NCBI RefSeq assembly: GCF_013409625.1
Contig: NZ_JACCBF010000001.1
Span: 1,240,001-1,304,000 of the forward strand
Direction of reading: 5' to 3'
From: Nocardioides kongjuensis
GTDB lineage: Bacteria > Actinomycetota > Actinomycetes > Propionibacteriales > Nocardioidaceae
DNA length: 64,000 bases
Numbering within the stretch: position 1 is the stretch's first letter; every line of letters starts with the position of its first letter. This document shows positions 7,267-16,285 of the stretch, piece after piece. The notes beneath the pieces were generated by a model, which did no database searches, was not told where the DNA came from, and saw nothing but the letters and a program-made list of their open reading frames with translations. The translations under genes and the position numbers were made by a program.

Positions 7267-8613
7267 GTGCGGTTCGTGTGGGACAGGTCGACGGTCGGTA
7301 CGACGCGGGGGTTGGTGGCGGTGGCGCTCGCGGTGCTGCTCGCGGCGGCACTGCTGGTGGCCGGGCCCGGGCGTACGCCGGCGGCGCAGGCCGCCCCCGA
7401 CCCGGCGTACGTCGTGAAGCCGGGGATCGTCTTCAACCACCCGTTCCGCAGTGCCAGGAAGAAGACGAAGATCCAGCGGCGGATCGTCAAGACGGTCAAG
7501 AACGTCCCGGCGGGGGAGTCGATCCGGCTGATGACCTGGAACTTCGACTCGCCGCGGCTGGCGAAGGTGTTCGTCAACGCCCACAAGCGCGGTGTCTCGG
7601 TGCAGATCATCATGTCCCGCGGGCTGGCGAGGAGCCAGGGCCCCGGGCGGTCCTACCCGACGCTGCGCAGGGCGCTCGCGAAGGGCAACGCCGACCGGCC
7701 CAAGCAGCTGCGCAGCTGGATCCGCACGTGCTCCTCGACGTGTCGCGGCAAGGGCGGCGCGATGCACTCCAAGCTGATGCTGGTGAGCCGCTCGGGCGCG
7801 ACGAGGTGGATCGCGATGCAGGGCTCCGGCAACTTCACGGGTGCCGCGGCGGTGCAGCAGTTCAACGACTGGACCACGATCACCGAGAACCAGCCCCTCT
7901 ACGACGGCTGGATGACGATGTGGAAGCAGGCCAAGAAGGACCGGAACGCCAAGCCGCTGCGGTTCACGGTGCCGAGCACCACGACCCCCGGCTCGACGAT
8001 CACCTCGATGTTCGCGCCCCACAAGAAGAAGACCGATCCGGCGCTCAAGGTGCTCAACCAGGTCCAGTGCACCGGCGCGACCAACGTCCCCGGCGGGCGG
8101 ACGAAGGTGCGCGTCGCCAACGCGGTCTGGGGCGACCAGCGCGGCGTCAGGGTCGCCCGCAAGGTCCGCGAGCTGGCGAACGCGGGCTGCGACGTGCGCA
8201 TCGTGTTCATGATGATGCCGCTGAAGATCCGCACCATCCTGCGGGGGCTGCCGGCGAAGCAGATGGTCTACATCACCGGTGCGACGGCCAACAAGTTCAA
8301 GGACCGCTACGTCCACATGAAGGGGCTGTCGGTGCAGGGCAACGTCGCCGGACGCGCCGACGGCAACGCCGTGCTGTCCAGCAGCGAGAACTGGACCCAG
8401 CTCGGGTGGCACTCCGACGAGCAGGACGTCATCTTCTGGGACGACGCCGCGATGGCGGAGCAGTACGCCGCGTGGGTGGACCTGGTCTACCGCCAGGCGC
8501 CGCGCAGCCTCAACAACTACGTCAGCTCCGCCGACCCGAACGGCCGGGTCGTGCCGGGCACCGAGTTCCTCGCGCCGAAGGACTACCCGTTCGAGGAGCT
8601 CGAGCTCCACTGA
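7267..8613 (+). CDS. Secreted phospholipase D-like protein
   Basis: 448 residues from GTG 7267. The first 42 residues form a signal peptide: basic start, hydrophobic core [17 protein letters not shown], and an AQA-A cleavage site. Two PLD-type half domains follow, each with an HxK pair: H167-S-K169 in [11 protein letters not shown] and H350-M-K352 in [10 protein letters not shown], followed by GSGNFT and SSSENWT, where a canonical HKD motif has GSxN. The Asp of the full HKD motif is not obvious in either half, so activity may be altered or restricted. Likely an exported phosphodiesterase; the substrate is unknown. It stands alone in its transcription unit. Confidence 0.75.
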   Translation: MRFVWDRSTVGTTRGLVAVALAVLLAAALLVAGPGRTPAAQAAPDPAYVVKPGIVFNHPFRSARKKTKIQRRIVKTVKNVPAGESIRLMTWNFDSPRLAKVFVNAHKRGVSVQIIMSRGLARSQGPGRSYPTLRRALAKGNADRPKQLRSWIRTCSSTCRGKGGAMHSKLMLVSRSGATRWIAMQGSGNFTGAAAVQQFNDWTTITENQPLYDGWMTMWKQAKKDRNAKPLRFTVPSTTTPGSTITSMFAPHKKKTDPALKVLNQVQCTGATNVPGGRTKVRVANAVWGDQRGVRVARKVRELANAGCDVRIVFMMMPLKIRTILRGLPAKQMVYITGATANKFKDRYVHMKGLSVQGNVAGRADGNAVLSSSENWTQLGWHSDEQDVIFWDDAAMAEQYAAWVDLVYRQAPRSLNNYVSSADPNGRVVPGTEFLAPKDYPFEELELH

Positions 8614-8619
8614 GGCCGC

Positions 8620-8822
8620 TCACCCGCCGGGCGTCTGGCTGCTGTCCCGGCGGGTTCCCTCGGGGTCGTCCGTGCGCTCGTCGGACTCCTCCAGGATCGC
8701 GGCCGCCTGGTCCTCGGGGTCGTCGCTGCCCGCCTCCTGCTCCTCGGGCAGGGTCCGGCACGCCGGCCGACCCGGTCGTCCTCGCGCTGCTCGTCGTGCC
8801 CGTCGTTCGGTGTGTCGCCCAT
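8620..8822 (-). pseudogene. Small acidic protein gene with apparent frameshift
   Basis: Reading from ATG 8822 gives [19 protein letters not shown] in one frame. The continuation that looks native, [22 protein letters not shown] and onward to TGA 8620, lies in a second frame. The switch falls near 8760-8775. Together the two parts make a 65-70 residue acidic, low-complexity protein of a type I recall from other actinobacteria. Either a one-base indel inactivated the gene or there is a sequencing error; alternatively the C-terminal part starts at GTG 8844 in its own frame. Confidence 0.45.
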
Positions 8823-8881
8823 GGGGGCGACCTACCCGGTGCACGGGGCTGCAGACGGCGGCGTGGGCCGACGTGCTGTGC

Positions 8882-9364
8882 TCAGTGCTGGAGCGAGGGG
8901 TCCCAACGGTTGGCGATCAGCTTGAAGCTGGGGGTGTCGTCGAGCGAGGTCATCGCCTCGTAGATGCGCTCGTACTGCGTCGACGCGATCCGCCAGGCCC
9001 CGTCCGGGTCTCGGCGGTAGGTGTCGACGTAGTACCCGCCCCCGCGGATCTGGACCTTGAAGTCGGGCACGATCACGGTGTCCTCGAAGGCCCACGACCC
9101 GGTGGCCGTGTCGCCGTCGACGTCGATCTCGGGGTGGTTGGCGATGTGGATCGTGACGATCCCGGGACCGAGGTTCTTCGACATGTACTCGACCACCGCG
9201 TCCCGGCCGTCGAAGTGCAGCGGTTCGCCCATCGCCTGCGTGCCGTACCGCGCGTCGACGTCCTCGGCCAGGCAGTCGGCGTACTCGTCCCACTTCTTGA
9301 GGTCGAGCGTGCGGAAGTAGCGGTGCTTGAGGCGCTTGATCTCCTCGATCGCGACAAGGTCCAT
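8882..9364 (-). CDS. SnoaL-like / NTF2-fold protein
   Basis: 160 residues from ATG 9364. The pattern ([35 protein letters not shown], then alternating beta strands and [11 protein letters not shown]) fits the SnoaL-like cone-barrel family, which includes polyketide cyclases, dehydratases and ketosteroid isomerases. A palindrome matching the KstR consensus lies 11 bases upstream of the start, so a role in steroid or sterol catabolism is plausible. Substrate and catalytic residues cannot be fixed from sequence alone. Confidence 0.75.
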   Translation of the reverse strand: MDLVAIEEIKRLKHRYFRTLDLKKWDEYADCLAEDVDARYGTQAMGEPLHFDGRDAVVEYMSKNLGPGIVTIHIANHPEIDVDGDTATGSWAFEDTVIVPDFKVQIRGGGYYVDTYRRDPDGAWRIASTQYERIYEAMTSLDDTPSFKLIANRWDPSLQH

Positions 9365-9374
9365 GGCCGCACTG

Positions 9375-9388
9375 TAGAACCTGTTCTA
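9375..9388. promoter_or_regulatory. KstR-type operator motif
   Basis: TAGAACCTGTTCTA fits the consensus TnnAACnnGTTnnA of KstR, the TetR-family repressor of sterol catabolism in mycolic-acid actinobacteria, and is itself a palindrome. It lies 11 bases before the SnoaL-like start. That KstR binds here is inferred. Confidence 0.6.
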
Positions 9389-9433
9389 GAAATGGTCGAG
9401 GGTTGTCGGCACGTGGTGGCAGGATCGTTCGGC

Positions 9434-9763
9434 ATGGAACGGGTGCGGGGGCTGCTGGCTGCCGAGCGCGACGAGGCCAGGCGACGCCTCGCCGACCTGA
9501 CCGGCAGCTTCGACGAGGTCGTCGCCGCGTCCCGGGACACCAACGCCGACGACGAGCACGACCCCGAGGGCACGACGATCGCCTTCGAGCGCTCACAGCT
9601 GGCCACCCTGGTGGCGCAGGTACGACGCCACCTCGCCGAGGTCGACGCTGCCCTGGCCCGCCTCGACGCCGGTGCGTACGGCGTGTGCGAGACCTGCGGC
9701 CTGCCGATCGCCGCGGCCCGGCTCGAGGTGCGGCCGACCGCCCGGACCTGTGTCGGCTGCTGA
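9434..9763 (+). CDS. DksA/TraR-type zinc-finger protein
   Basis: 109 residues from ATG 9434. A long helical N-terminal half (coiled-coil-like) is followed by a four-cysteine zinc finger: C85-E-T-C88 and C106-V-G-C109, separated by [17 protein letters not shown]. This is the TraR/DksA layout; family members modulate RNA polymerase through the secondary channel, though the short actinobacterial versions are poorly studied. [17 protein letters not shown] acidic residues lie in the mid-region. Convergent with the VOC gene, whose stop is immediately adjacent. Confidence 0.85.
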   Translation: MERVRGLLAAERDEARRRLADLTGSFDEVVAASRDTNADDEHDPEGTTIAFERSQLATLVAQVRRHLAEVDAALARLDAGAYGVCETCGLPIAAARLEVRPTARTCVGC

Positions 9764-10204
9764 TCAGCCGAGCTGCTCGAACAGGGACACGACGATCCCC
9801 TCCGGTCCGCGCACGTAGGCCATCCGCACGCTGCCCTCGTACTCGCCGATCCCGCCGACCAGCCCGTAGCCGTCGGCCGCCACCGCGTCCACGGCCGCCT
9901 GCAGGTCCACGACCTCGAAGGAGACGTTGCGCAGGCCGACCTCGGTGGCCAGCGCCTGCGGCGAGCCGGGCGTGTGCTCGGGCGTCACGAAGCTCGAGAG
10001 CTCCAGGCGCGGCCCGCCGCCGGGCGTGCGCAGCATCGCGATCCGGCAGTGCGCGCCCGGGACGGCGCAGACGGTCTCGACGAACTCGCCTGCCACCTCA
10101 CCGGTGCCCTCGACCTCGAGCCCGAGCCGGACGAAGAACTCCGTCGCCGCCTCGAGGTCCGCGACGGTGATGCCGATGTGGTCGAAGCGTCGTACGTGCG
10201 TCAT
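9764..10204 (-). CDS. VOC (glyoxalase-fold) protein
   Basis: 146 residues from ATG 10204; an in-frame ATG at 10213 is an alternative. Two beta-alpha-beta-beta-beta modules are visible: RFDHIGITVADLEAATEFFVRLGLEVEG near the start and LRNVSFEVVDLQAAVDAVAADGYGLVG further on, ending with GPEGIVVSLFEQ. These are typical of vicinal-oxygen-chelate enzymes; His8 and the Glu in the last strand would be metal ligands. The family covers lyases, dioxygenases and resistance proteins, and nothing nearby narrows the choice. Confidence 0.8.
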   Translation of the reverse strand: MTHVRRFDHIGITVADLEAATEFFVRLGLEVEGTGEVAGEFVETVCAVPGAHCRIAMLRTPGGGPRLELSSFVTPEHTPGSPQALATEVGLRNVSFEVVDLQAAVDAVAADGYGLVGGIGEYEGSVRMAYVRGPEGIVVSLFEQLG

Positions 10205-10230
10205 GTGCCCCATCCTGCCCGGAGTGCGGC

Positions 10231-11193
10231 TCAGGCCGGGGCGTCCAGCCGCGAGGGCAGCGCCAGGCTGGGGAACCGGTCGGCGCCGAAGATGACGACG
10301 TCCGCGACGGCGCCGTCGGTGATGCGCAGGACGTCGATGGTCAGCGGCAGGTGGGCCGCCGCGTCCTCGCGCCACAGGTAGAAGGCGATCGCCGGCTGCC
10401 GGTTCACGGCGGTGGGTACGGCGCGCAGGCCGTCGAGCTCGGTGAACCCGTCGGCGACCCAGTCGGCCAGGACCGCGTCGCGCCCGACGCGCAGGCCCGG
10501 GGTGGGCGGCATCGAGGACGTGACGTCGGGACGCAGCATCGCCGCGATCGCCTCGACGTCGGTGGCCACGGTCGCCTCCGTGAACCGGCGCACCAGCTCT
10601 CGGGTGGCGTCGTCGTCGCCGGAACCTCCGCTGCCGCCGGTCCAGTCCTGCCGGTCGGCGGGCAGGTGCTCGCGCAGGGCGGCCCGGGCGCGTTGCAGGG
10701 CGCTGTTGACCGAGTTGACGGAGTCGCCGAGCAGCTCGGCGACGTCCCTGGCCGGCCAACCGAGCACGTCGCGCAGGATCAGCACCGCGCGCGGTCGCGG
10801 GGCGAGGTGCTGCACCGCGACGACGTACGCCAGCTCGATCGTCTCCTGCGCGACGACCGCCGACTCGGGATCCGCCGCCGGGTCGGCCAGCTCGTCGAGA
10901 AGGCGGTCGGGGTAGGGCTGCAGCCAGGGCACCTCGCCGCCCGTGGCCGGTTCCGGGCGCCGCTGGGCGAGCAGGTCCAGGGACGCGTTGGTGGCGATCC
11001 GGTACAGCCAGGCGCGGAACGACGCACGCCCCTCGTAGGTCTCGCGCCGCCGCCAGGCCCGCAGGAAGGTCTCCTGCACGGTGTCCTCGGCGTCCTCGAA
11101 GGAGCCCAGCATCCGGTAGCAGTGCACGTGCAGCTCCCGGCGGTGCCGCTGCGCCAGCCCCGTGAACTCGGCCTCACCGACCTCGATGCTCAT
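10231..11193 (-). CDS. ECF-type sigma factor with C-terminal SnoaL-like domain (SigG-like)
   Basis: 320 residues from ATG 11193, preceded by GGGAAGGA. Sigma region 2 (RELHVHCYRMLGSFEDAEDTVQETFLRAWR) and region 4 (LAPRPRAVLILRDVLGWPARDVAELLGDSVNSVNSALQRARAALREHL) are separated by an acidic linker. The last 120 residues form a SnoaL-like domain (TRELVRRFTEATVATDVEAIAAML). Sigma factors with this extension, such as SigG and SigJ of mycobacteria, usually lack a cognate anti-sigma factor, and the extension is thought to modulate activity. None is seen nearby. Divergent from arr, sharing a 95-base promoter region. Confidence 0.85.
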   Translation of the reverse strand: MSIEVGEAEFTGLAQRHRRELHVHCYRMLGSFEDAEDTVQETFLRAWRRRETYEGRASFRAWLYRIATNASLDLLAQRRPEPATGGEVPWLQPYPDRLLDELADPAADPESAVVAQETIELAYVVAVQHLAPRPRAVLILRDVLGWPARDVAELLGDSVNSVNSALQRARAALREHLPADRQDWTGGSGGSGDDDATRELVRRFTEATVATDVEAIAAMLRPDVTSSMPPTPGLRVGRDAVLADWVADGFTELDGLRAVPTAVNRQPAIAFYLWREDAAAHLPLTIDVLRITDGAVADVVIFGADRFPSLALPSRLDAPA

Positions 11194-11288
11194 CACGTCA
11201 TCCTTCCCTCTCGTTGCTGTCGTGTCGTCCGTGTGACGGTGGCGCGCGGCAGAACTCATCACTTCGCCCGGCCACCTAGGCTGGCCCG

Positions 11289-11699
11289 GTGAGCGACGCG
11301 CTGGACGAGGGACCGTTCTTCCACGGCACGAAGGCCGACCTGCAGGTCGGGGACCTGCTCACCGCGGGCTTCCGGTCGAACTACCGGCCCGAGGTCGTGA
11401 TGAACCACATCTACTTCACCGCCCTGCCCGACGGCGCCGGGCTGGCAGCCGAGCTCGCGGCCGGTGACGGGGAGCCGCGGGTGTACGCCGTCGAGCCGAC
11501 CGGACCGTTCGAGAACGACCCGAACGTCACCGACAAGAAGTTCCCCGGCAACCCCACGCGGTCCTACCGCAGCCGCGAGCCGTTGCGGGTCGTGGGCGAG
11601 GTGCACGACTGGAACCGGCTGACGCCCGAGGCACTGCAGGGCTGGCGGGACCGGTTGGCTGTGCTGCTCGAGCACGAGCGGGGCGAGATCATCAACTGA
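11289..11699 (+). CDS. arr: NAD+-rifampin ADP-ribosyltransferase
   Basis: 136 residues from GTG 11289, the full length of the family. It matches Arr throughout: FFHGTKADLQVGDLL, GFRSNYRPEV, MNHIYFTALPDGAGLAAELA, RVYAVEPTGPFENDPNVTDKKFPGNPTRSYRS and EPLRVVGEV. Arr transfers ADP-ribose from NAD+ to a hydroxyl of rifamycins and inactivates them. The chromosomal setting, next to a sigma factor and with no mobile-element sign, suggests an intrinsic actinobacterial gene rather than a recently acquired cassette. Confidence 0.93.
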   Translation: MSDALDEGPFFHGTKADLQVGDLLTAGFRSNYRPEVVMNHIYFTALPDGAGLAAELAAGDGEPRVYAVEPTGPFENDPNVTDKKFPGNPTRSYRSREPLRVVGEVHDWNRLTPEALQGWRDRLAVLLEHERGEIIN

Positions 11700-11786
11700 C
11701 CGCCGCGTCGGCACCCCGGGGTGAACGACGGCCCCAGGGGTACCCACTGCGCGGAGGCAGCCGAGCAACGAGGGGAGCGTGCGGCC

Positions 11787-13958
11787 GTGGTGGAGACCTG
11801 GCCCGGGGCGGCGTACCCGCTGGGGGCGTCGTACGACGGCAGCGGCACCAACTTCGCGCTGTTCAGCGAGGTGGCCGAGCGCGTCGAGCTGTGCCTGGTC
11901 GACGTCGGCGACGACGGCACGCGCACCGAGACCAGGGTCGGCCTCACCGAGGTCGACGGCTACGTGTGGCACGCCTACCTGCCGGGGGTCCAACCCGGTC
12001 AGCGCTACGGCTACCGCGTCCACGGGCCCTGGGACCCCGCGCAGGGACTGCGCTGCAACCCCGCCAAGCTGCTGCTCGACCCCTACGCCAAGGCGACGGT
12101 GGGCGAGGTCGACTGGGGACAGAGCCTGTTCGGCTACGACTTCGAGGACCCGGACTCCCGCAACGACGAGGACTCGCTCGACCGGATGGTGCTCGGCGTG
12201 GTCACCAACCCGTACTTCGACTGGGAGGGCGACCGCCACCCGCGCACGCCGTACGCCGAGAGCGTGATCTACGAGGCCCACGTGAAGGGCCTCACCGCCA
12301 CCCATCCCCTCGTCCCCGAGGCGCTCCGGGGGACGTACGCGGGCCTTGCGCACCCGTCCGTCATCGACCACCTGCGCGCGCTGGGGGTCACCGCGGTGGA
12401 GCTGATGCCGGTGCACCAGTTCGTCCACGACGACGTCCTCCTCCAGCGCGGCCTGCGCAACTACTGGGGCTACAACACGCTCGGCTTCTTCGCGCCGCAC
12501 GAGGGCTACGCATCCGGGGCGACGCCCGGTGGACAGGTGCAGGAGTTCCGGGCGATGGTCAAGGAGCTGCACGCCGCCGGCATCGAGGTGATCCTCGACG
12601 TGGTCTACAACCACACCGCGGAGGGCAACCACCTCGGCCCGACGCTGAGCTTCAAGGGCATCGACAACCCGGCCTACTACCGTCTCGTCGACGACGACCG
12701 CCGGTACTACATGGACTACACCGGCACCGGGAACTCCCTCAACGCCGGCAACCCGCACTCGCTGCAGCTGATCATGGACTCGCTGCGCTACTGGGTGAGC
12801 GAGATGCACGTCGACGGATTCCGCTTCGACCTCGCCTCGGCCCTTGCCCGGGAGTTCTACGACGTCGACCGGCTCGCTACCTTCTTCGAGCTCGTCCAGC
12901 AGGACCCGGTCGTCAGCCAGGTCAAGCTCATCGCCGAGCCGTGGGACGTCGGCCCCGGGGGCTACCAGGTCGGCGGCTTCCCGCCGCAGTGGACGGAGTG
13001 GAACGGCGCCTACCGCGACACCGTGCGCGACTTCTGGCGCGGCGAGCACAACCTCGGTGCCCTCGCGAGCCGCCTCGCCGGCTCGGCGGACCTCTACGAG
13101 CACACGGGCCGCCGCCCCGTGGCGAGCGTCAACTTCGTCACCGCGCACGACGGCTTCACGCTGCGCGACCTGGTGTCCTACGAGGTCAAGCACAACGAGG
13201 CCAACGGCGAGGACGGCCGCGACGGCGCCGACGACAACCGGTCCTGGAACCACGGCGTGGAGGGCCCCAGCGACGACCCGGCGGTCAACGAGGCGCGGGC
13301 GCGCGACCAGCGCAACCTGCTCGCGACGCTGCTGCTCAGCCAGGGTGTGCCGATGGTGCTGCACGGCGACGAGCTGGGGCGCACCCAGCAGGGCAACAAC
13401 AACACCTACGCCCAGGACTCCGCCCTGAGCTGGATGGACTGGGAGCACACCGACCGGCCGTTGTGCGAGTTCGTCAGCGAGCTGACCCGGCTGCGTGCCG
13501 AGCACCCGTCGCTGCGCCGCCAGCGCTTCTTCACCGGTACGACGGTGCGCGCGGGCGAGGGCGAGCGGCTCAACGACATCGTGTGGTTGCACCCGCAGGG
13601 CCGGCCGATGGAGGACGGCGACTGGGACGCGCTGCGCACGCTGGGGATGTACCTCAACGGAGACGGCATCGCGGGCCGGGACCGGCAGGGCCGGCCGATC
13701 CGCGACGACCACTTCCTGATCCTGCTCAACGGCGACGGCGACCAGGACCTGACGCTGCCGGACGAGGAGTACGCCGCCGCGTGGCAGGTCGTCGTGGACA
13801 CGAGCGGGAGCTGCGACACCGAGGCCCGGGTCGAGGCGGGCGGTGTGTTCGCGCTGCCGCACCGCAGCGTCGTGGTGCTGCGCCAGTGGCACGAGCCGAC
13901 CCCCGAGGCGGACGTCAGCCCGGCCGCGTCCGTCGCGTCCATGGCGGGCGAGCAGTGA
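11787..13958 (+). CDS. glgX: Glycogen debranching enzyme GlgX/TreX
   Basis: 723 residues. GTG 11787 is chosen because AGGGGAG lies nine bases upstream and the N-terminal CBM48 segment (YPLGASYDGSGTNFALFSEVAERVELCL) then starts the protein. GH13 regions are intact: DVVYNH at 271-276, nucleophile Asp348 in GFRFDLASAL, acid/base Glu384 in IAEPWD, and His454-Asp455 in TAHDG. It removes alpha-1,6 branches of glycogen and frees malto-oligosaccharides. Its stop overlaps the treY start (GTGA), so the three genes form one operon feeding trehalose synthesis. Confidence 0.95.
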   Translation: MVETWPGAAYPLGASYDGSGTNFALFSEVAERVELCLVDVGDDGTRTETRVGLTEVDGYVWHAYLPGVQPGQRYGYRVHGPWDPAQGLRCNPAKLLLDPYAKATVGEVDWGQSLFGYDFEDPDSRNDEDSLDRMVLGVVTNPYFDWEGDRHPRTPYAESVIYEAHVKGLTATHPLVPEALRGTYAGLAHPSVIDHLRALGVTAVELMPVHQFVHDDVLLQRGLRNYWGYNTLGFFAPHEGYASGATPGGQVQEFRAMVKELHAAGIEVILDVVYNHTAEGNHLGPTLSFKGIDNPAYYRLVDDDRRYYMDYTGTGNSLNAGNPHSLQLIMDSLRYWVSEMHVDGFRFDLASALAREFYDVDRLATFFELVQQDPVVSQVKLIAEPWDVGPGGYQVGGFPPQWTEWNGAYRDTVRDFWRGEHNLGALASRLAGSADLYEHTGRRPVASVNFVTAHDGFTLRDLVSYEVKHNEANGEDGRDGADDNRSWNHGVEGPSDDPAVNEARARDQRNLLATLLLSQGVPMVLHGDELGRTQQGNNNTYAQDSALSWMDWEHTDRPLCEFVSELTRLRAEHPSLRRQRFFTGTTVRAGEGERLNDIVWLHPQGRPMEDGDWDALRTLGMYLNGDGIAGRDRQGRPIRDDHFLILLNGDGDQDLTLPDEEYAAAWQVVVDTSGSCDTEARVEAGGVFALPHRSVVVLRQWHEPTPEADVSPAASVASMAGEQ

Positions 13959-16285
13959 GCCGCGTCCCGAGCAGCACCTACCGGCTCCAGGTACGCGAGT
14001 CGTTCGACCTCGACGCGGCCCGTGAGCTGCTGGCCTACCTCGACGAGCTCGGTGTGGGCTGGGTCTACCTCTCGCCGATCCTGGAGGCGCACCCCGGCAG
14101 CGACCACGGCTACGACGTCGTCGACCCCACCCGCGTGGACCCGGCGCGCGGAGGCGCGGAGGCCCTCGCCCGGCTCTCCGCGGAGGCCCACCGGCGCGGG
14201 ATGGGGGTGCTAGTGGACATCGTGCCGAACCACGTCGGCGTGGAGAGCCCGGCCACGAACGGCTGGTGGTGGGACGTGCTCAGGCACGGACGCGACTCGC
14301 GCTTCGCCCGCTTCTTCGACGTCGACTGGGCGGCCGGGCGCGGCCGGATCCTGCTACCCGTCGTGGGAGACGACGACCAGCCCGACGCCGGCGGGCCGAT
14401 CGCGAACCTGCGGCTGGTCGACGGCCTGCTCGGCTACCACGACCACCGCTTCCCGCTCGCGCCCGGCACCGCCGGTGACGGGGACGACGCCCAGGCGGTG
14501 CACGAACGCCAGCACTACCGGCTCGTCAGCTGGCGCGCGGCGGACGACGAGCTCGACTACCGCCGCTTCTTCGCGGTCAACTCGCTGGCCGGCGTGCGCG
14601 TGGAGGACCGCGACGTCTTCGAGGCCAGCCACGTCGAGATCGCCCGCTGGTTCCGCGAGCGCCTGGTGGACGGGCTGCGCGTCGACCACCCCGACGGGCT
14701 GCGGCACCCGGCGGCCTACCTCGACGACCTCGCCGACCTCACCGGCTCGGCGTGGGTGGTCGTCGAGAAGATCCTCGAGCCCGGTGAGGACCTCCCCGCA
14801 CGCTGGAGCACCTCGGGCACGACGGGCTACGAGGTGCTGGCGATGGTCGACCGGGTCCTCGTCGACCCGGCCGGCGAGTCGGCGCTCGGCGCCCTCGACG
14901 AGCGGTTGCGCGGCGGCGTACCTCCCTGGCCCGAGCTCGTGCGCGCCAGCAAGCGGCACGTCGCCGACACCATCCTGCACGCGGAGGTGCGCCGCATCGC
15001 CCGCGAGATCGCCGTCGAGCTGGACGTCGTCCCCGACCGGGCGTGGCGCCGGCCGGTCGAGGAGGTGCTGGTCGAGCTGCTCGCCGCGTTCCCCGTCTAC
15101 CGCAGCTACCTGCCCGAGGGGCGCGAGCACCTGCGGCAGGCGGCCGGCGCCGTGCGCCGCGACCGGCCGGACCTGGGCGGTGCGCTCGAGCTGGTGCTTC
15201 CGCTGCTGGAGGACCGGGTGCGTGCGCCCTCGCTGCGCTTCCAGCAGACCAGCGGGATGATCATGGCCAAGGGTGTCGAGGACCGCGCGTTCTACCGCTG
15301 GTCGCGGCTCACCTCGCTCAACGAGGTGGGCGCGGATCCGGCGGAGTTCTCGCTCGCTCCCGTGGCCTTCCACGCCGCGATGGCCCGCCGGCAGGCCGTG
15401 GCCCCCGAGGCGATGACCACGCTGAGCACCCACGACACCAAGCGCGGCGAGGACGTCCGCGCTCGCATCAGCGTCCTCGCCGAGGACCCGGACTGGTGGG
15501 ACAGCACGCTCTCCGGCCTGCTCGCCGCGGTGCCCGCGCCCGACGAGGGCTTCGCCAACCTGCTGTGGCAGGCCGCCATCGGCGCGTGGCCGCTCAGCCG
15601 CGACCGCCTGCACGGGTACGCCGAGAAGGCGATGCGCGAGGCCGGCGACCGGACGACGTGGACCGAGCCCGATGCGGCCCACGAGAAGGCGGTCCACGCC
15701 CTCGTCGACGCGGCGTACGACGACCCGGCCGTCGTCGCCCGCCTCGACGCCGCCGCCGGTCGGCTGGCCGGGCCGGGCTGGAGCAACGCACTCGCGGCCA
15801 AGCTGCTGAGTCTCACCGTGCCCGGGGTGCCCGACGTCTACCAGGGCAGCGAGCTGTGGGAGCAGAGCCTGGTCGACCCGGACAACCGGCGGCCGGTCGA
15901 CTTCGGTCTGCGGCGCCGGCTGCTGGGCGCGGCCGGGCCGGTGCGGCCCGAGGGGCCGGCGGACGACGGCCGGGCCAAGCTGCACGTCGTACGGACGGCA
16001 CTGCGGCTGCGCCGGGACCGGCCCGACCTGTTCGCCCGCTACGACCCGCTCACCGCCGCGGGAGCGGCTGCCGAGCACGTGCTGGCGTTCGACCGGGGCG
16101 GTGCGGTCAGCGTCGTCACCCGACTGCCGGTCGGTCTCGAGCGCCGCGGCGGCTGGGGTGAGACCCGGCTGGACCTGCCGGCAGGGGAGTGGCGCGACCT
16201 GCTCACCGACCGCCCCGCCTCGCCCGAGCTGGGCTCCCTCCTGGCCGACCTGCCGGTCGCCCTCCTCGTCCGGGAGGACCGATGA
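13955..16285 (+). CDS. treY: Malto-oligosyltrehalose synthase TreY
   Basis: 776 residues from GTG 13955, overlapping glgX by four bases. The start ([37 protein letters not shown]) is typical of TreY. GH13 catalytic residues are Asp244 in [10 protein letters not shown] and Glu271 in VVVEKIL; the TreY-specific [14 protein letters not shown] is also present. The enzyme turns the reducing-end alpha-1,4 bond of a maltodextrin into the alpha-1,1 bond of a trehalosyl end, the substrate of TreZ. Trehalose supports osmotic and desiccation tolerance and, in mycolate-forming species, cell-wall lipids. Confidence 0.95.
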   Translation: MSRVPSSTYRLQVRESFDLDAARELLAYLDELGVGWVYLSPILEAHPGSDHGYDVVDPTRVDPARGGAEALARLSAEAHRRGMGVLVDIVPNHVGVESPATNGWWWDVLRHGRDSRFARFFDVDWAAGRGRILLPVVGDDDQPDAGGPIANLRLVDGLLGYHDHRFPLAPGTAGDGDDAQAVHERQHYRLVSWRAADDELDYRRFFAVNSLAGVRVEDRDVFEASHVEIARWFRERLVDGLRVDHPDGLRHPAAYLDDLADLTGSAWVVVEKILEPGEDLPARWSTSGTTGYEVLAMVDRVLVDPAGESALGALDERLRGGVPPWPELVRASKRHVADTILHAEVRRIAREIAVELDVVPDRAWRRPVEEVLVELLAAFPVYRSYLPEGREHLRQAAGAVRRDRPDLGGALELVLPLLEDRVRAPSLRFQQTSGMIMAKGVEDRAFYRWSRLTSLNEVGADPAEFSLAPVAFHAAMARRQAVAPEAMTTLSTHDTKRGEDVRARISVLAEDPDWWDSTLSGLLAAVPAPDEGFANLLWQAAIGAWPLSRDRLHGYAEKAMREAGDRTTWTEPDAAHEKAVHALVDAAYDDPAVVARLDAAAGRLAGPGWSNALAAKLLSLTVPGVPDVYQGSELWEQSLVDPDNRRPVDFGLRRRLLGAAGPVRPEGPADDGRAKLHVVRTALRLRRDRPDLFARYDPLTAAGAAAEHVLAFDRGGAVSVVTRLPVGLERRGGWGETRLDLPAGEWRDLLTDRPASPELGSLLADLPVALLVREDR

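Noticed and set aside
12943..12956. GGGACGTCGGCCCC inside glgX resembles the hypoxia motif
   Set aside because: The sixth base differs, it is far from any start, and its codons encode the conserved EPWDVGPG segment.
11259..13892. Long antisense open frame (877 residues) opposite glgX
   Set aside because: It mirrors the codon pattern of glgX, lacks any domain and is rich in His, Arg and Val as expected of GC-rich shadow frames.
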